A DNA stretch of 64,000 bases from Desulfuromonadaceae bacterium (lineage in GTDB: Bacteria > Desulfobacterota > Desulfuromonadia > Geobacterales > Pseudopelobacteraceae): assembly GCA_028683855.1 (NCBI GenBank), contig JAQUHA010000001.1, positions 124,001-188,000 on the forward strand, written 5' to 3'. Both the position numbers and the translations under genes were made by a program. The notes beneath the pieces are model-generated. The model did no database searches. It saw nothing but the letters and a program-made list of their open reading frames with translations, and was not told where the DNA came from. The stretch's first letter is position 1; every line of letters starts with the position of its first letter. Of the stretch, positions 52,191 through 60,632 are shown one piece after another.

Positions 52191-53279
52191 ATGGGAAAGT
52201 CGTATAAAATTGCAGTTCTGGCTGGTGATGGAATAGGGCCTGAGGTTATGGTTGAGGCTCTTAATGTTCTTGATGCGATAGAGAAAAAATATGATGTGAC
52301 ATTTACGCGTACCTCCGCCAATGTTGGTGGTGCGGGAATTGACAATGAAGGGAAGGCGCTGCCGCAGAGCACTATTGATATATGTAAAGCTTCAGATGCA
52401 ATTCTCTTCGGATCTGTCGGAGGGCCAAAGTGGGAAACTCTTCCGCCCGACGAACAGCCTGAGCGTGGTGCTCTGCTGCCTCTCCGCAAAATCTTCGGTC
52501 TTTACGCAAATCTTCGCCCTGCAATCATATTTCCATCGTTAACAGGGGCTTCTTCACTGAAGGAAGAGGTAATAGGTGGCGGATTCAATATTCTGGTTAT
52601 TCGTGAGCTGACCGGAGGTATCTACTTCTCTCAGCCTAAAGGGATTGAAGGGGTCGGACGCGAAAGGGTTGGAATAGATACGCTTCGCTACTCCGTAGCT
52701 GAAATTGAGCGCATTGCCCATGTTGCTTTTCAGGCAGCCCAAAAGCGAGACCGGAAGGTCTGTTCGATTGACAAGGCGAATGTACTCTCTTCATCTGTTC
52801 TTTGGCGTGAAATAGTTATTGGAGTTGCTAAAGAGTATCCTGAAGTTGAACTGACCCATATGTATGTCGATAATGCTGCTATGCAGCTTGTAAAGTGGCC
52901 GAAACAGTTTGATGTAATTCTCGCTGAAAATATGTTTGGCGATATTCTCTCGGATGAGGCGGCTATGCTGACCGGATCACTCGGAATGCTCCCCTCCGCC
53001 TCGCTTGCAGAGGGGACTTTCGGTATGTACGAGCCATCAGGAGGGTCAGCGCCCGACATCGCAGGACAGGGGATTGCAAATCCGATTGCACAGATTCTGT
53101 CAACTGCCATGATGCTCAAATTCTCGTTTGGTATGCTTGAAGCTGCGGATGCTATTGACAAGGCTGTTGAAAAGGTGCTTGATCAGGGGTACAGGACAGC
53201 TGATATTTTCCAGAAGAAACAGGGTGAAAAGCTAGTTAATACAAAGGAAATAGGCGCTGCTATAATCGCAAACCTTTAG
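52191..53279 (+). CDS. leuB: 3-isopropylmalate dehydrogenase
   Basis: 362 residues. LeuB oxidises and decarboxylates 3-isopropylmalate with NAD+ in leucine synthesis. Motifs: [14 protein letters not shown] at the N-terminus, [34 protein letters not shown] (substrate arginines), [24 protein letters not shown] and [25 protein letters not shown], then the NAD-binding [18 protein letters not shown]. The ATG at 52191 has GGGGG 6 bases upstream; a GTG at 52131 in the same frame lies before the -10 and is rejected. asd follows after 31 bases. leuA, leuC and leuD are not in the window. Confidence 0.97.
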   Translation: MGKSYKIAVLAGDGIGPEVMVEALNVLDAIEKKYDVTFTRTSANVGGAGIDNEGKALPQSTIDICKASDAILFGSVGGPKWETLPPDEQPERGALLPLRKIFGLYANLRPAIIFPSLTGASSLKEEVIGGGFNILVIRELTGGIYFSQPKGIEGVGRERVGIDTLRYSVAEIERIAHVAFQAAQKRDRKVCSIDKANVLSSSVLWREIVIGVAKEYPEVELTHMYVDNAAMQLVKWPKQFDVILAENMFGDILSDEAAMLTGSLGMLPSASLAEGTFGMYEPSGGSAPDIAGQGIANPIAQILSTAMMLKFSFGMLEAADAIDKAVEKVLDQGYRTADIFQKKQGEKLVNTKEIGAAIIANL

Positions 53280-53310
53280 AAATAATTTTACTGGGAAAGG
53301 GAAAACTACA

Positions 53311-54411
53311 ATGAAAGTTGGAATCGTCGGCTGGCGCGGTATGGTTGGTTCTGTTCTTATGCAGAGGATGCAGGAAGAGAATGATTTTGCACTTGGCTTT
53401 GAACCGGTATTTTTCACCACTTCACAGGCTGGACAGCCAGCCCCGATGAATGCTGGTACACTGAAGAGTGCGTCGGATATAAACGAATTAAAAAAACTGG
53501 ATGTAATTATCACCTGTCAGGGTGGAGATTACACGAAAGCGGTTCACCCGGAACTCCGCAGTCAGGGGTGGAATGGATACTGGATTGATGCAGCTTCTAC
53601 TCTCCGTATGGAGGACAATGCCGTTATTATACTGGATCCGGTTAACCGTGATGTTATCGATGCCGCTCTTGCCAAAGGGGGGAAGGACTTTATAGGTGGC
53701 AACTGTACGGTAAGCCTTATGCTTATGGCGCTTGGCGGTCTGTTCCGTGCCGGTGTGGTGGAGTGGCTATCATCTATGACCTATCAGGCTGCCTCCGGTG
53801 CAGGAGCACCGAATATGCGGGAACTGTTATCTCAGATGGGGGTCTTGAACGGAGTTGTTGCAGAAGAGCTTAAAAATCCCGGCTCTGCAATTCTTGAAAT
53901 CGACAGGAAGGTAACTGCCACTCTGCGTGACGGTTCTCTCCCTACTAAAGAGTTCGGTTTTCCTCTTGCCGGCAGTGTTCTCCCGTGGATTGACCGCGAA
54001 GTTGAGGATGGTCAGAGCCGCGAAGAGTTGAAAGGATTTCAGGAGACCAACAAAATACTAGGCACTACAAATCCTATTCCTGTAGACGGAATCTGTGTCA
54101 GAGTCGGTGCAATGCGATGTCACAGTCAGGCGATCACCATGAAGCTGAACAGGGATCTCCCTATTGAGGAGATTGAAAACCTGATAAAAAATGATAATCA
54201 GTGGGTTAAGCTCATACCTAATAACAAGGCTGATTCTCTTGCAGGACTCACTCCGACTGCAGTCTCCGGAACTTTGACGGTTCCGGTTGGGCGCGTTCGG
54301 AAGATGAAAATGGGGCCGCAGTATATTTCGGCTTTTACCTGCGGTGATCAGCTCCTCTGGGGTGCTGCAGAACCGCTCCGCAGGATGCTACGTATTCTGC
54401 TTGAAAAGTAG
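53311..54411 (+). CDS. asd: Aspartate-semialdehyde dehydrogenase
   Basis: 366 residues of the gamma-proteobacterial (E. coli-type) subfamily. It reduces aspartyl phosphate to the semialdehyde that feeds lysine, threonine, methionine and diaminopimelate synthesis. The NADP-binding [14 protein letters not shown] starts the protein; the catalytic cysteine is Cys132 in [31 protein letters not shown] and the histidine in [15 protein letters not shown] follow. An AAAGGG ribosome site lies upstream. It pairs with leuB, a common arrangement, and ends at a strong terminator. Confidence 0.96.
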   Translation: MKVGIVGWRGMVGSVLMQRMQEENDFALGFEPVFFTTSQAGQPAPMNAGTLKSASDINELKKLDVIITCQGGDYTKAVHPELRSQGWNGYWIDAASTLRMEDNAVIILDPVNRDVIDAALAKGGKDFIGGNCTVSLMLMALGGLFRAGVVEWLSSMTYQAASGAGAPNMRELLSQMGVLNGVVAEELKNPGSAILEIDRKVTATLRDGSLPTKEFGFPLAGSVLPWIDREVEDGQSREELKGFQETNKILGTTNPIPVDGICVRVGAMRCHSQAITMKLNRDLPIEEIENLIKNDNQWVKLIPNNKADSLAGLTPTAVSGTLTVPVGRVRKMKMGPQYISAFTCGDQLLWGAAEPLRRMLRILLEK

Positions 54412-54445
54412 CAGTGAACTTATGGATCTGTATGTATTTTAGTCT

Positions 54446-54473
54446 GCGCCCCGAAAGGGGCGCTTTCTGTTTT
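54446..54473 (+). terminator. Terminator after asd
   Basis: GCGCCCC/GGGGCGC with a stable GAAA tetraloop, followed by TTTCTGTTTT. It ends 10 bases before the rlhA start, so rlhA expression must come from read-through or an overlapping signal. Confidence 0.88.
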
Positions 54474-54483
54474 AGGAGATATA

Positions 54484-56859
54484 ATGACTGCTGTTTCAAT
54501 ATTTAAACCGGAACTACTCGCTCCAGCAGGTTCGCTGGAGGCATTCTTTGCCGCTATGGAAAAAGGCGCTGATGCTGTGTATGCCGGGCTGCAGGAATTT
54601 TCAGCCAGAGCACGCGCCAAAAACTTCACTCTGCAGCAGATGGAGCGAATGCTCTCATTCGCTCATGGGCAGGAGCGGAAGATTTACATTACTCTTAACA
54701 CTCTGGTTAAGGAGAAGGAGTTGCCACAGCTCGTTGATACGCTTGCTGCTCTTGCCGGAATGCGTGTTGACGGAGTGATACTTCAGGACATGGGTGTTGC
54801 ACGACTGATTCGCAATCATTTTCCTTCAATACCCCTTCATGCTTCGACACAGATGACGATCCATAATACTCCAGGTGTAAAAATGCTGGAAAGGCTTGGC
54901 TTCCAGAGGGGGGTTCTTGCCAGGGAGCTGGCTATAGATGAAATCTCTAAAATTGCCTCTTCAACAGAGGTTGAAATTGAATGTTTTGTTCATGGAGCCC
55001 TCTGTTTCTCGATATCCGGTCAATGTTTCTTCTCCTCGCTGCTTGGCGGTCACAGTGGTAACAGGGGGCGCTGCGCTCAACCGTGTCGCCGACTTTACAG
55101 TCATAGAGGGAAAGATGGTCACTATTTTTCCACAAGTGACCTCTCTGCAATTGATATGATTCCTGAACTGGTGAAGGCGGGTGTAAAATCACTTAAAATT
55201 GAAGGGCGTATGAAATCAGCTGAGTACGTTGCCTCGGTTGTTGAAGCCTATCGTACTGTTCTTGATGCTCCGGCAAAATCAGAGAGAGAGGCGCTTGCGG
55301 CAGCAAAGCAGATTCTGAAATACTCCTTCGGCAGAACACCAACCAAAGGATTTATTGCATCACAACAGCCTGACGACATCGCCAACCCATGGCAGAAGGG
55401 GGGAACCGGGCGCTTTGTCGGTAAAATAAAGTCACTTGGGGGGAAGAGTCTGACTTTTGAAACAAGAGACCCGATCTATGTCGGAGACCGTCTTCGAGTT
55501 CAGCCGAAAAGCGATATGGCCGGACAGGCATGGACGGTACGCTCTCTCTCTGTAAACCGTAAAAAATGTATGGAATCAGCCGCAGGTTCTACGGTTGAGG
55601 TTGAAACTCCATTCCGTTTTTCCGTCGGTGATTCAATATATAAGGTGTCGTCCAGAGAGGCTTATACGCTGAGTGACAATGCCTGCCTAAGGAGACTTGA
55701 GGGGGGGCATGGAGAAAAGATACCGTGCTCTCTCTCTGTATCTCTTAAAAACGGTCAGCTGAATATATCCGCCTTTATCAAGGGATTTCAGCAGGAATTC
55801 ACCTTTCAGTTGGGTGATATGGAAGCGTCGCGAAGTTCTGATATGCAGGCTGTTTTAAGCGGGCAGTTCTCTAAATGCGGTGAAACTCCATTCAGGCTGG
55901 AGTCACTTACAGCCCCAGACTTTCCGCAGGTGCTGATTCCATCGGCACTGTTCAAGGATCTGCGTCGTCGGTTCTATCAGCAGCTGTTCGAGGCTTTTTC
56001 GGCTGTTTTCACAGAGCAGATAAAGAGTGCACACAAGGGTGCTTTAAAGGACGTGTCTCAGGTTCGTGCCGGAACAAGCAGAAATTCGGGCAGAGAGATG
56101 GTTACTGTTGCCGTAAACGAGCCTAAAGAGTGGCGTTTTCCGCTTCAGAATGGCGCGGACTTTACTCAGCTGCAGCTTACAAAAGCGGTGATTCATAGCC
56201 TTGCCTCAACTGTACCGCGTATGCGCGGCTCTGAAGAGAGCATTATCTGGCAGCTCCCCTTTATAATATTTGACCGTGATATTGCACTCTATCGCAACAC
56301 TCTTGAAAGTTTGTACAGTTCCGGTTTCCGCCATTTTGAGGCATCCAACCTGTCTCATTTTGAACTTTTCGTAGCTTTAAAAAATATTGTTATTTCAACA
56401 GGTTATAGATGTTTTTCTCTGAACAGTCAGGCGCTGCTGCATTGGAATGAACTTGGCGCTGCTTCTGCGACGCTCTACCTGGAGGATGATAGTGCCAATC
56501 TAGGCGATCTGCTGGTGACTGATCTTGCTATCGAACGTAAAGTGATTGTTCATTCCCCGCTTCCGGTTATGACAACAAAAATACGTCTCAAAGATGTTCA
56601 TGGCAATACCCCGCTTCGCTCAGACCGGGGTGAAATCTACCGTGTTACAAGTCAGGATGGTCTACAGACTATCAGCTCATCGCTGCCGTTTTCGTTAAGT
56701 CGAAGAGGGGGGGAACTGCGTCAAAAGGCTTGCAGATCCTTCTTTATCGATCTAAGTGATGAGACGAGGGAAAGGTGGGGGGATATTATTGCCTCGTTCA
56801 GAACCGGCAGAGAGCTGCCAGGTACAACAGAGTTCAATTATCCGGCTGAGCTGATCTGA
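54484..56859 (+). CDS. rlhA: Peptidase U32 family protein, RlhA-like (23S rRNA cytidine hydroxylation)
   Basis: 791 residues. N-terminal U32 domain: PELLAPAGSLEAFFAAMEKG, ADAVYAGLQEFSARARAKNF, LHASTQMTIHN, and the Fe-S cysteine region FVHGALCFSISGQCFFSS with RCAQPCRRLY, then SLKIEGRMKS. The remaining 500 residues match the long C-terminal part (DUF3656-like and beta-barrel segments) found in RlhA/YdcP, which is known to hydroxylate C2501 of E. coli 23S rRNA. At 791 residues it is longer than E. coli RlhA (about 650). The ribosome site AGGAG lies 6 bases before the ATG. The stop is immediately followed by the ATG of the nuclease gene. Confidence 0.86.
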   Translation: MTAVSIFKPELLAPAGSLEAFFAAMEKGADAVYAGLQEFSARARAKNFTLQQMERMLSFAHGQERKIYITLNTLVKEKELPQLVDTLAALAGMRVDGVILQDMGVARLIRNHFPSIPLHASTQMTIHNTPGVKMLERLGFQRGVLARELAIDEISKIASSTEVEIECFVHGALCFSISGQCFFSSLLGGHSGNRGRCAQPCRRLYSHRGKDGHYFSTSDLSAIDMIPELVKAGVKSLKIEGRMKSAEYVASVVEAYRTVLDAPAKSEREALAAAKQILKYSFGRTPTKGFIASQQPDDIANPWQKGGTGRFVGKIKSLGGKSLTFETRDPIYVGDRLRVQPKSDMAGQAWTVRSLSVNRKKCMESAAGSTVEVETPFRFSVGDSIYKVSSREAYTLSDNACLRRLEGGHGEKIPCSLSVSLKNGQLNISAFIKGFQQEFTFQLGDMEASRSSDMQAVLSGQFSKCGETPFRLESLTAPDFPQVLIPSALFKDLRRRFYQQLFEAFSAVFTEQIKSAHKGALKDVSQVRAGTSRNSGREMVTVAVNEPKEWRFPLQNGADFTQLQLTKAVIHSLASTVPRMRGSEESIIWQLPFIIFDRDIALYRNTLESLYSSGFRHFEASNLSHFELFVALKNIVISTGYRCFSLNSQALLHWNELGAASATLYLEDDSANLGDLLVTDLAIERKVIVHSPLPVMTTKIRLKDVHGNTPLRSDRGEIYRVTSQDGLQTISSSLPFSLSRRGGELRQKACRSFFIDLSDETRERWGDIIASFRTGRELPGTTEFNYPAELI

Positions 56860-57387
56860 ATGAGAGTATATCTTCTTGTAATATTACATATACTGTTTCT
56901 TGCGTCTAATGCAGATGCGGGTAGAGTGATTGAAGGGGTTGTAAAGATTGTCTATGATGGTGACACCGTTCAGCTTCTAACCCGCTCCAACAGCCGGCTT
57001 AAGATGCGTCTGTACGGCATTGATGCCCCGGAAATCAGAAAGCCTGATAAGCCGGGGCAGTCTTATGCCGACAGATCAAAAGTTGTACTAAAATCCAAGA
57101 TTATGGGGCGGCGTGTTTCGGCGGAAGTTGTTGATGTAGACCAGTACGAGCGGGCGGTTGCTATAGTTCGTTACTCGGGAAGAGATGTTAATAGGGAGAT
57201 GCTTGAAGAGGGGATGGCGTGGGCTTATCGTAAATATCTTCAGTCGCCATACGAATCAAAATATATCGACAGCGAGAACAGAGCCCGTCTCCGGCGGGCT
57301 GGACTATGGAGGGATGCAAATCCCAAAGCACCATGGGATTTCAGGCATGAAGTTAAAAGGAAAAAACAGAAAAGATATTGGTATTAG
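56860..57387 (+). CDS. Secreted thermonuclease-like nuclease (SNase family)
   Basis: 175 residues. A signal peptide (about 1-20, ending SNADA/GRVIE) directs it out of the cytoplasm. The staphylococcal-nuclease fold (about 22-150) has the calcium-site pair in VYDGDTVQL, the catalytic arginine-aspartate-glutamate stretch in MRLYGIDAPEI, a second arginine region in DQYERAVAIVRY, and NREMLEEGMAWAYRKY. A basic tail (KRKKQKRYWY) may hold nucleic acid. It is joined stop-to-start (TGAATG) with rlhA, hence probably translationally coupled. Likely role is nutrient scavenging or DNA degradation outside the membrane. Confidence 0.88.
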   Translation: MRVYLLVILHILFLASNADAGRVIEGVVKIVYDGDTVQLLTRSNSRLKMRLYGIDAPEIRKPDKPGQSYADRSKVVLKSKIMGRRVSAEVVDVDQYERAVAIVRYSGRDVNREMLEEGMAWAYRKYLQSPYESKYIDSENRARLRRAGLWRDANPKAPWDFRHEVKRKKQKRYWY

Positions 57388-57401
57388 ACGGTTTGTGGTA
57401 G

Positions 57402-58223
57402 TTATCTGCGGTATTTTTTAGTCATATCCAGAATATGTTTTACGCGGGAAACCACTCGCAACGGCTGAACCGGTTTGGGGATAAAGTCGCTGAAACCGAA
57501 CTCCAGAGCTTTCTGCTCGTCTTCAGTTGATGCTTTTGAAGTCAGCATGATAATAGGGGTTTCCGATGTCATCGGATTAGCCCTTACCGCACGCAATAAG
57601 CCGTAACCATCCATTCGCGGCATGACCGAATCTGTTATGATAAGTTTCGGACGTTCAGATATTGCTATTTTCAAAGCTTCCAACCCGTCAGAAGCCAGCA
57701 AAACCTTGTACCCCTCTTTGACGAGAGCAATCTGTATAAGCGTTGCTATCGGCTTTGAATCCTCAACCACAAGAATTGCATCGCCACCCTCCGGACTGCT
57801 TTTCAGATAGTGAACTGATATGGCATCCAGAATTTCTCTGCGTGTTGCAAGAACCGGAATAACCTGAAGTCCTGTCATTCTGCTGAGCATCTCCATTGTT
57901 TCAAGATCAAACGGGTCGGTTATTGCGACTGCCAGCATGGAGTCCTTCTGGCGGAGAGGGAAAGCAAGTTTCTTCATAGCGAAATCAGATGGGAGCATAT
58001 CAAGCAGCTCCTGCGGATATTCGTGGTCAACGAAATTTTTTATTGTTTTAAAATTAAACTGTTTGGAGAGAGCCCCTACCAGCTCTTCTTCTGTGATGAC
58101 CCCCATCTCCTCCAGAACAATCCCCAAACGTTTTTTTTCAGATTTTTGACGTTCCAGTGCCCGTTCCAGCGTCTTTTTGCTGATTATATCTGCTTCAACT
58201 AATATGTCACCCAAGTGCTTCAT
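57402..58223 (-). CDS. MshEN-domain response regulator (MshEN-REC fusion)
   Basis: 273 residues. The N-terminal half (1-145) is an MshEN-type domain of the GspE N-terminal family: LGDILVEADIISKKTLERAL and RLGIVLEEMGVITEEELVGAL are the two repeat motifs that, in MshE, bind cyclic-di-GMP. A short linker leads to a receiver domain (about 150-270): VVEDSKP, acceptor Asp in LIITDSVMPRMDG, MLTSKAS, and FIPKPVQP. No ATPase follows, so the output is probably protein-protein contact. It is co-oriented with the chemoreceptor, 17 bases downstream of it, and its stop is 14 bases from the convergent nuclease gene. It may integrate phosphorylation and second-messenger signals in taxis or motility. Confidence 0.82.
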   Translation of the reverse strand: MKHLGDILVEADIISKKTLERALERQKSEKKRLGIVLEEMGVITEEELVGALSKQFNFKTIKNFVDHEYPQELLDMLPSDFAMKKLAFPLRQKDSMLAVAITDPFDLETMEMLSRMTGLQVIPVLATRREILDAISVHYLKSSPEGGDAILVVEDSKPIATLIQIALVKEGYKVLLASDGLEALKIAISERPKLIITDSVMPRMDGYGLLRAVRANPMTSETPIIMLTSKASTEDEQKALEFGFSDFIPKPVQPLRVVSRVKHILDMTKKYRR

Positions 58224-58240
58224 AAAACCTCGCCACTATC

Positions 58241-60328
58241 TTATTTCGGTGCGATGTACCCGATGCGAATGCCACCCCAATGTCTGTTATTAATAAAGAC
58301 CGGTTTTGACATATCATTCAGGATTTCTCCTGTATCCCGCCTATAGGTCTGGAGGAGAAAACCATCGGTGTTACGGGCGCAGCGAAGTCCCGTTCTATCA
58401 TTGAACATCCGTTTGGTGCGGTTATTATTCTTGTCAGTTTCCGGATCACCAGTTAACGGTTTGGTGTAGCGCAGATTATGAGTCGGTACATAACCATTGT
58501 TGTCAATAAACAGTGTAAACAGTATGCTGCTGTCGCCACGATTAATAATTGATTCCTGTATCGGTGATATCTCTCTGTCAAAAAAAGCATCGAACTTAGT
58601 CGTGAATTTTTGAGGATTCGTATTAGCTATCGGCAGATAGTTTCTGTCAAAAAGACTTTCGATAGAAATTGTGTTGTTTCGGAGAGCTTTTTCTATAACT
58701 TCATGGAATTGTGACTCCATATCACGTAAGCAACTCTTTATAGTGTCGTGATAATTGCCAACCGAAAATTTGCCGACAGAGCTGTAAATCTGCTCAACAA
58801 CATCAGCAAAAGTGGCAAAACCCTCACTTGTGCGCTGCATCATATTGTATGTCTCTTCAGCGCTGTTGGAAACCAGATGAATCATCTCTGAAATATGATT
58901 TGTGGTAGCATTCTGCTCCTCTGACGCAGTAGCAATCTGCTCAATCATCACCCGAGACTCGTTAGCATGGTTCTTTATGTTTTCAAGGCTGTTACGAGCT
59001 TCCTCAGCTTTGCAGAGACCCGTCTGCACCAGAGAGCTTTCCGTTTCAATCATATTTGCGGCGCTGCTGCTGGTTTTCTGTATATTCGCCACCACTTTTT
59101 TAATCTCGCGAGTAGATGCAGTTGTTTTCTCCGCAAGTCCCTTTACTTCACTCGCAACGACGGCAAATCCCTTGCCGGCATCACCGGCTCTTGCCGCTTC
59201 AATAGAGGCGTTAAGTGCCAGCAGGTTGGTCTGGTCAGCGATATCTTCAATAAGAACAACCATCTCTCCGATATGTGTGGAAGCTGCTTCAAGCTCGCGA
59301 ATTATAAGCAACGTATCATTTACACTGCCGCTTATCTGCTGCATACAGTTCCACGTCTCCTCAACAACCGCCATGCCGCTGTTTGCAGCATCATCAACCG
59401 CATTGGAGAGTGATGCCGCGCGATGAGTGTTCAGTGTTACGTCGTGGATTGTCTGTGCCATCTCTTCTGTAGAGGTGGCAACGGTCAGGGTCTGATCCTT
59501 CTGATCCTTTGTCATTTTTAGAGTTCGCTCGGTACCTGCAGCAAGTTCACATACGTTTGTCCCTATCAGGCAGGTTTGTGAATACAGATCCGAAAAGGTG
59601 ACGCGTATTTTTTCGGTGAGGTGATTCACCTCTTCACCGAGTCGACCTATTTCACAGGTTGTCCTGATATCCATCACTTTTGTCAGATCGCCTTCGCTTC
59701 CTGCTAGATCACCCAGCTGTTTGTACAGCTCTGTTATCTGCTGGACAACCGTGCGATTGAAGAAAATGTACAGAGTTGCGAGCATTGCAAAAAAGAAGAA
59801 CAGACCGACTGAAGACATCACAAGAGTTAGATGCAGAGCGGCGGCGAAACCATCTTCCAGAGAGGTGGTCAGAATTACCCCCCCTAAATATTTTGCCTCG
59901 CTTTTGTGACAGGTTCTGCATCGCTGCTCATTCTCCAAAGGGAGTGCCAGATCAAGAAACCGTTTCCCGCCGCTGCTTGCAGAGAGCTCCTTAGGTTCTC
60001 CCGAAGATATGGCGGAGCGTATCTCATCATTTGTTTCACTGCCGCCCCACTCTTTCCCTTCTGCATTATAAAGCCTTATTCCGGCAACGCCCCCTTTAGC
60101 TTTTATTTCGGAAACGTATCCAGAAAAGTCCTTCATATCACCTTTAGCCATCTGATTAAGGATGTCGTGGGTAACTGTAGAGGCAAGCTGGCGGGCATTT
60201 TTTTTCTGAAGCTCAATTGTCGCGGTATATTCAAGGTAAATTGAAAGAATGCCGAGACCGGCAAAGCCGACAATCAGTGTTGCGGCAATAATGAGTACAA
60301 TTTTTCGGGAAAGACTGGATTTAATCAT
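58241..60328 (-). CDS. Methyl-accepting chemotaxis protein with periplasmic c-type heme motif
   Basis: About 695 residues. A membrane helix (about 3-26), a periplasmic sensor of about 135 residues and a second membrane helix (about 167-190) precede a HAMP domain. The sensor contains CRTCH (Cys137, Cys140, His141), a covalent heme c site; similar heme sensors are known in Geobacter chemoreceptors. The cytoplasmic signalling tip is [22 protein letters not shown] with [19 protein letters not shown] further C-terminal domain (about 550-695; [44 protein letters not shown]) seems to be a second ligand-binding, PAS/Cache-like unit. The ATG at 60328 has GGGG upstream; 60343 is an alternative. Redox or gas taxis is the inferred role. 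Confidence 0.88.
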   Translation of the reverse strand: MIKSSLSRKIVLIIAATLIVGFAGLGILSIYLEYTATIELQKKNARQLASTVTHDILNQMAKGDMKDFSGYVSEIKAKGGVAGIRLYNAEGKEWGGSETNDEIRSAISSGEPKELSASSGGKRFLDLALPLENEQRCRTCHKSEAKYLGGVILTTSLEDGFAAALHLTLVMSSVGLFFFFAMLATLYIFFNRTVVQQITELYKQLGDLAGSEGDLTKVMDIRTTCEIGRLGEEVNHLTEKIRVTFSDLYSQTCLIGTNVCELAAGTERTLKMTKDQKDQTLTVATSTEEMAQTIHDVTLNTHRAASLSNAVDDAANSGMAVVEETWNCMQQISGSVNDTLLIIRELEAASTHIGEMVVLIEDIADQTNLLALNASIEAARAGDAGKGFAVVASEVKGLAEKTTASTREIKKVVANIQKTSSSAANMIETESSLVQTGLCKAEEARNSLENIKNHANESRVMIEQIATASEEQNATTNHISEMIHLVSNSAEETYNMMQRTSEGFATFADVVEQIYSSVGKFSVGNYHDTIKSCLRDMESQFHEVIEKALRNNTISIESLFDRNYLPIANTNPQKFTTKFDAFFDREISPIQESIINRGDSSILFTLFIDNNGYVPTHNLRYTKPLTGDPETDKNNNRTKRMFNDRTGLRCARNTDGFLLQTYRRDTGEILNDMSKPVFINNRHWGGIRIGYIAPK

Positions 60329-60413
60329 AACCATCCCCATCATGGCGTAATTAACGATAGTGCAGTGTGGAAAAGAACTTTACACCAGGAAGCTCGAGAA
60401 TGCTAAAACTTTT

Positions 60414-60443
60414 TTTATACGGTCAGCTAAACAGTTGCGTTAA
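60414..60443 (-). promoter_or_regulatory. Candidate promoter for the chemoreceptor operon
   Basis: On the minus strand TTAACG (60438-60443), an 18-base spacer and TATAAA (60414-60419). A sigma28-type element was looked for here and did not fit. Confidence 0.4.
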
Positions 60444-60632
60444 AAACCTCCGTTGCATGAAATTTACAGGTTTAAAACAGGCTGCTCGCCGAGCCCTTTA
60501 AAGGTGTAGTCAAAGGATAAGTGTAATCCATTTTTAATACATAACAACCACTCATATACTGCAGGTTAGCAGATGAAAAATAAGGTATTCATCTGTGTCT
60601 TTTTGATTCTAATGTGCTATTGTGACTCCCAA

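Noticed and set aside
60344-60572. Sigma28 (flagellar) promoter for the chemoreceptor gene
   Set aside because: The best candidate (TTAA and CCGTATAA) has wrong spacing and an extra base compared with TAAA-N15-GCCGATAA; a sigma70-like pair fits better.
60573-60632. Lipoprotein-like leader on the JAMM-DinG protein
   Set aside because: An ATG at 60573 with an AGG site would add a hydrophobic 20-residue stretch, but export of a Fe-S helicase is implausible. The METQ start at 60633 is preferred, though not proven.
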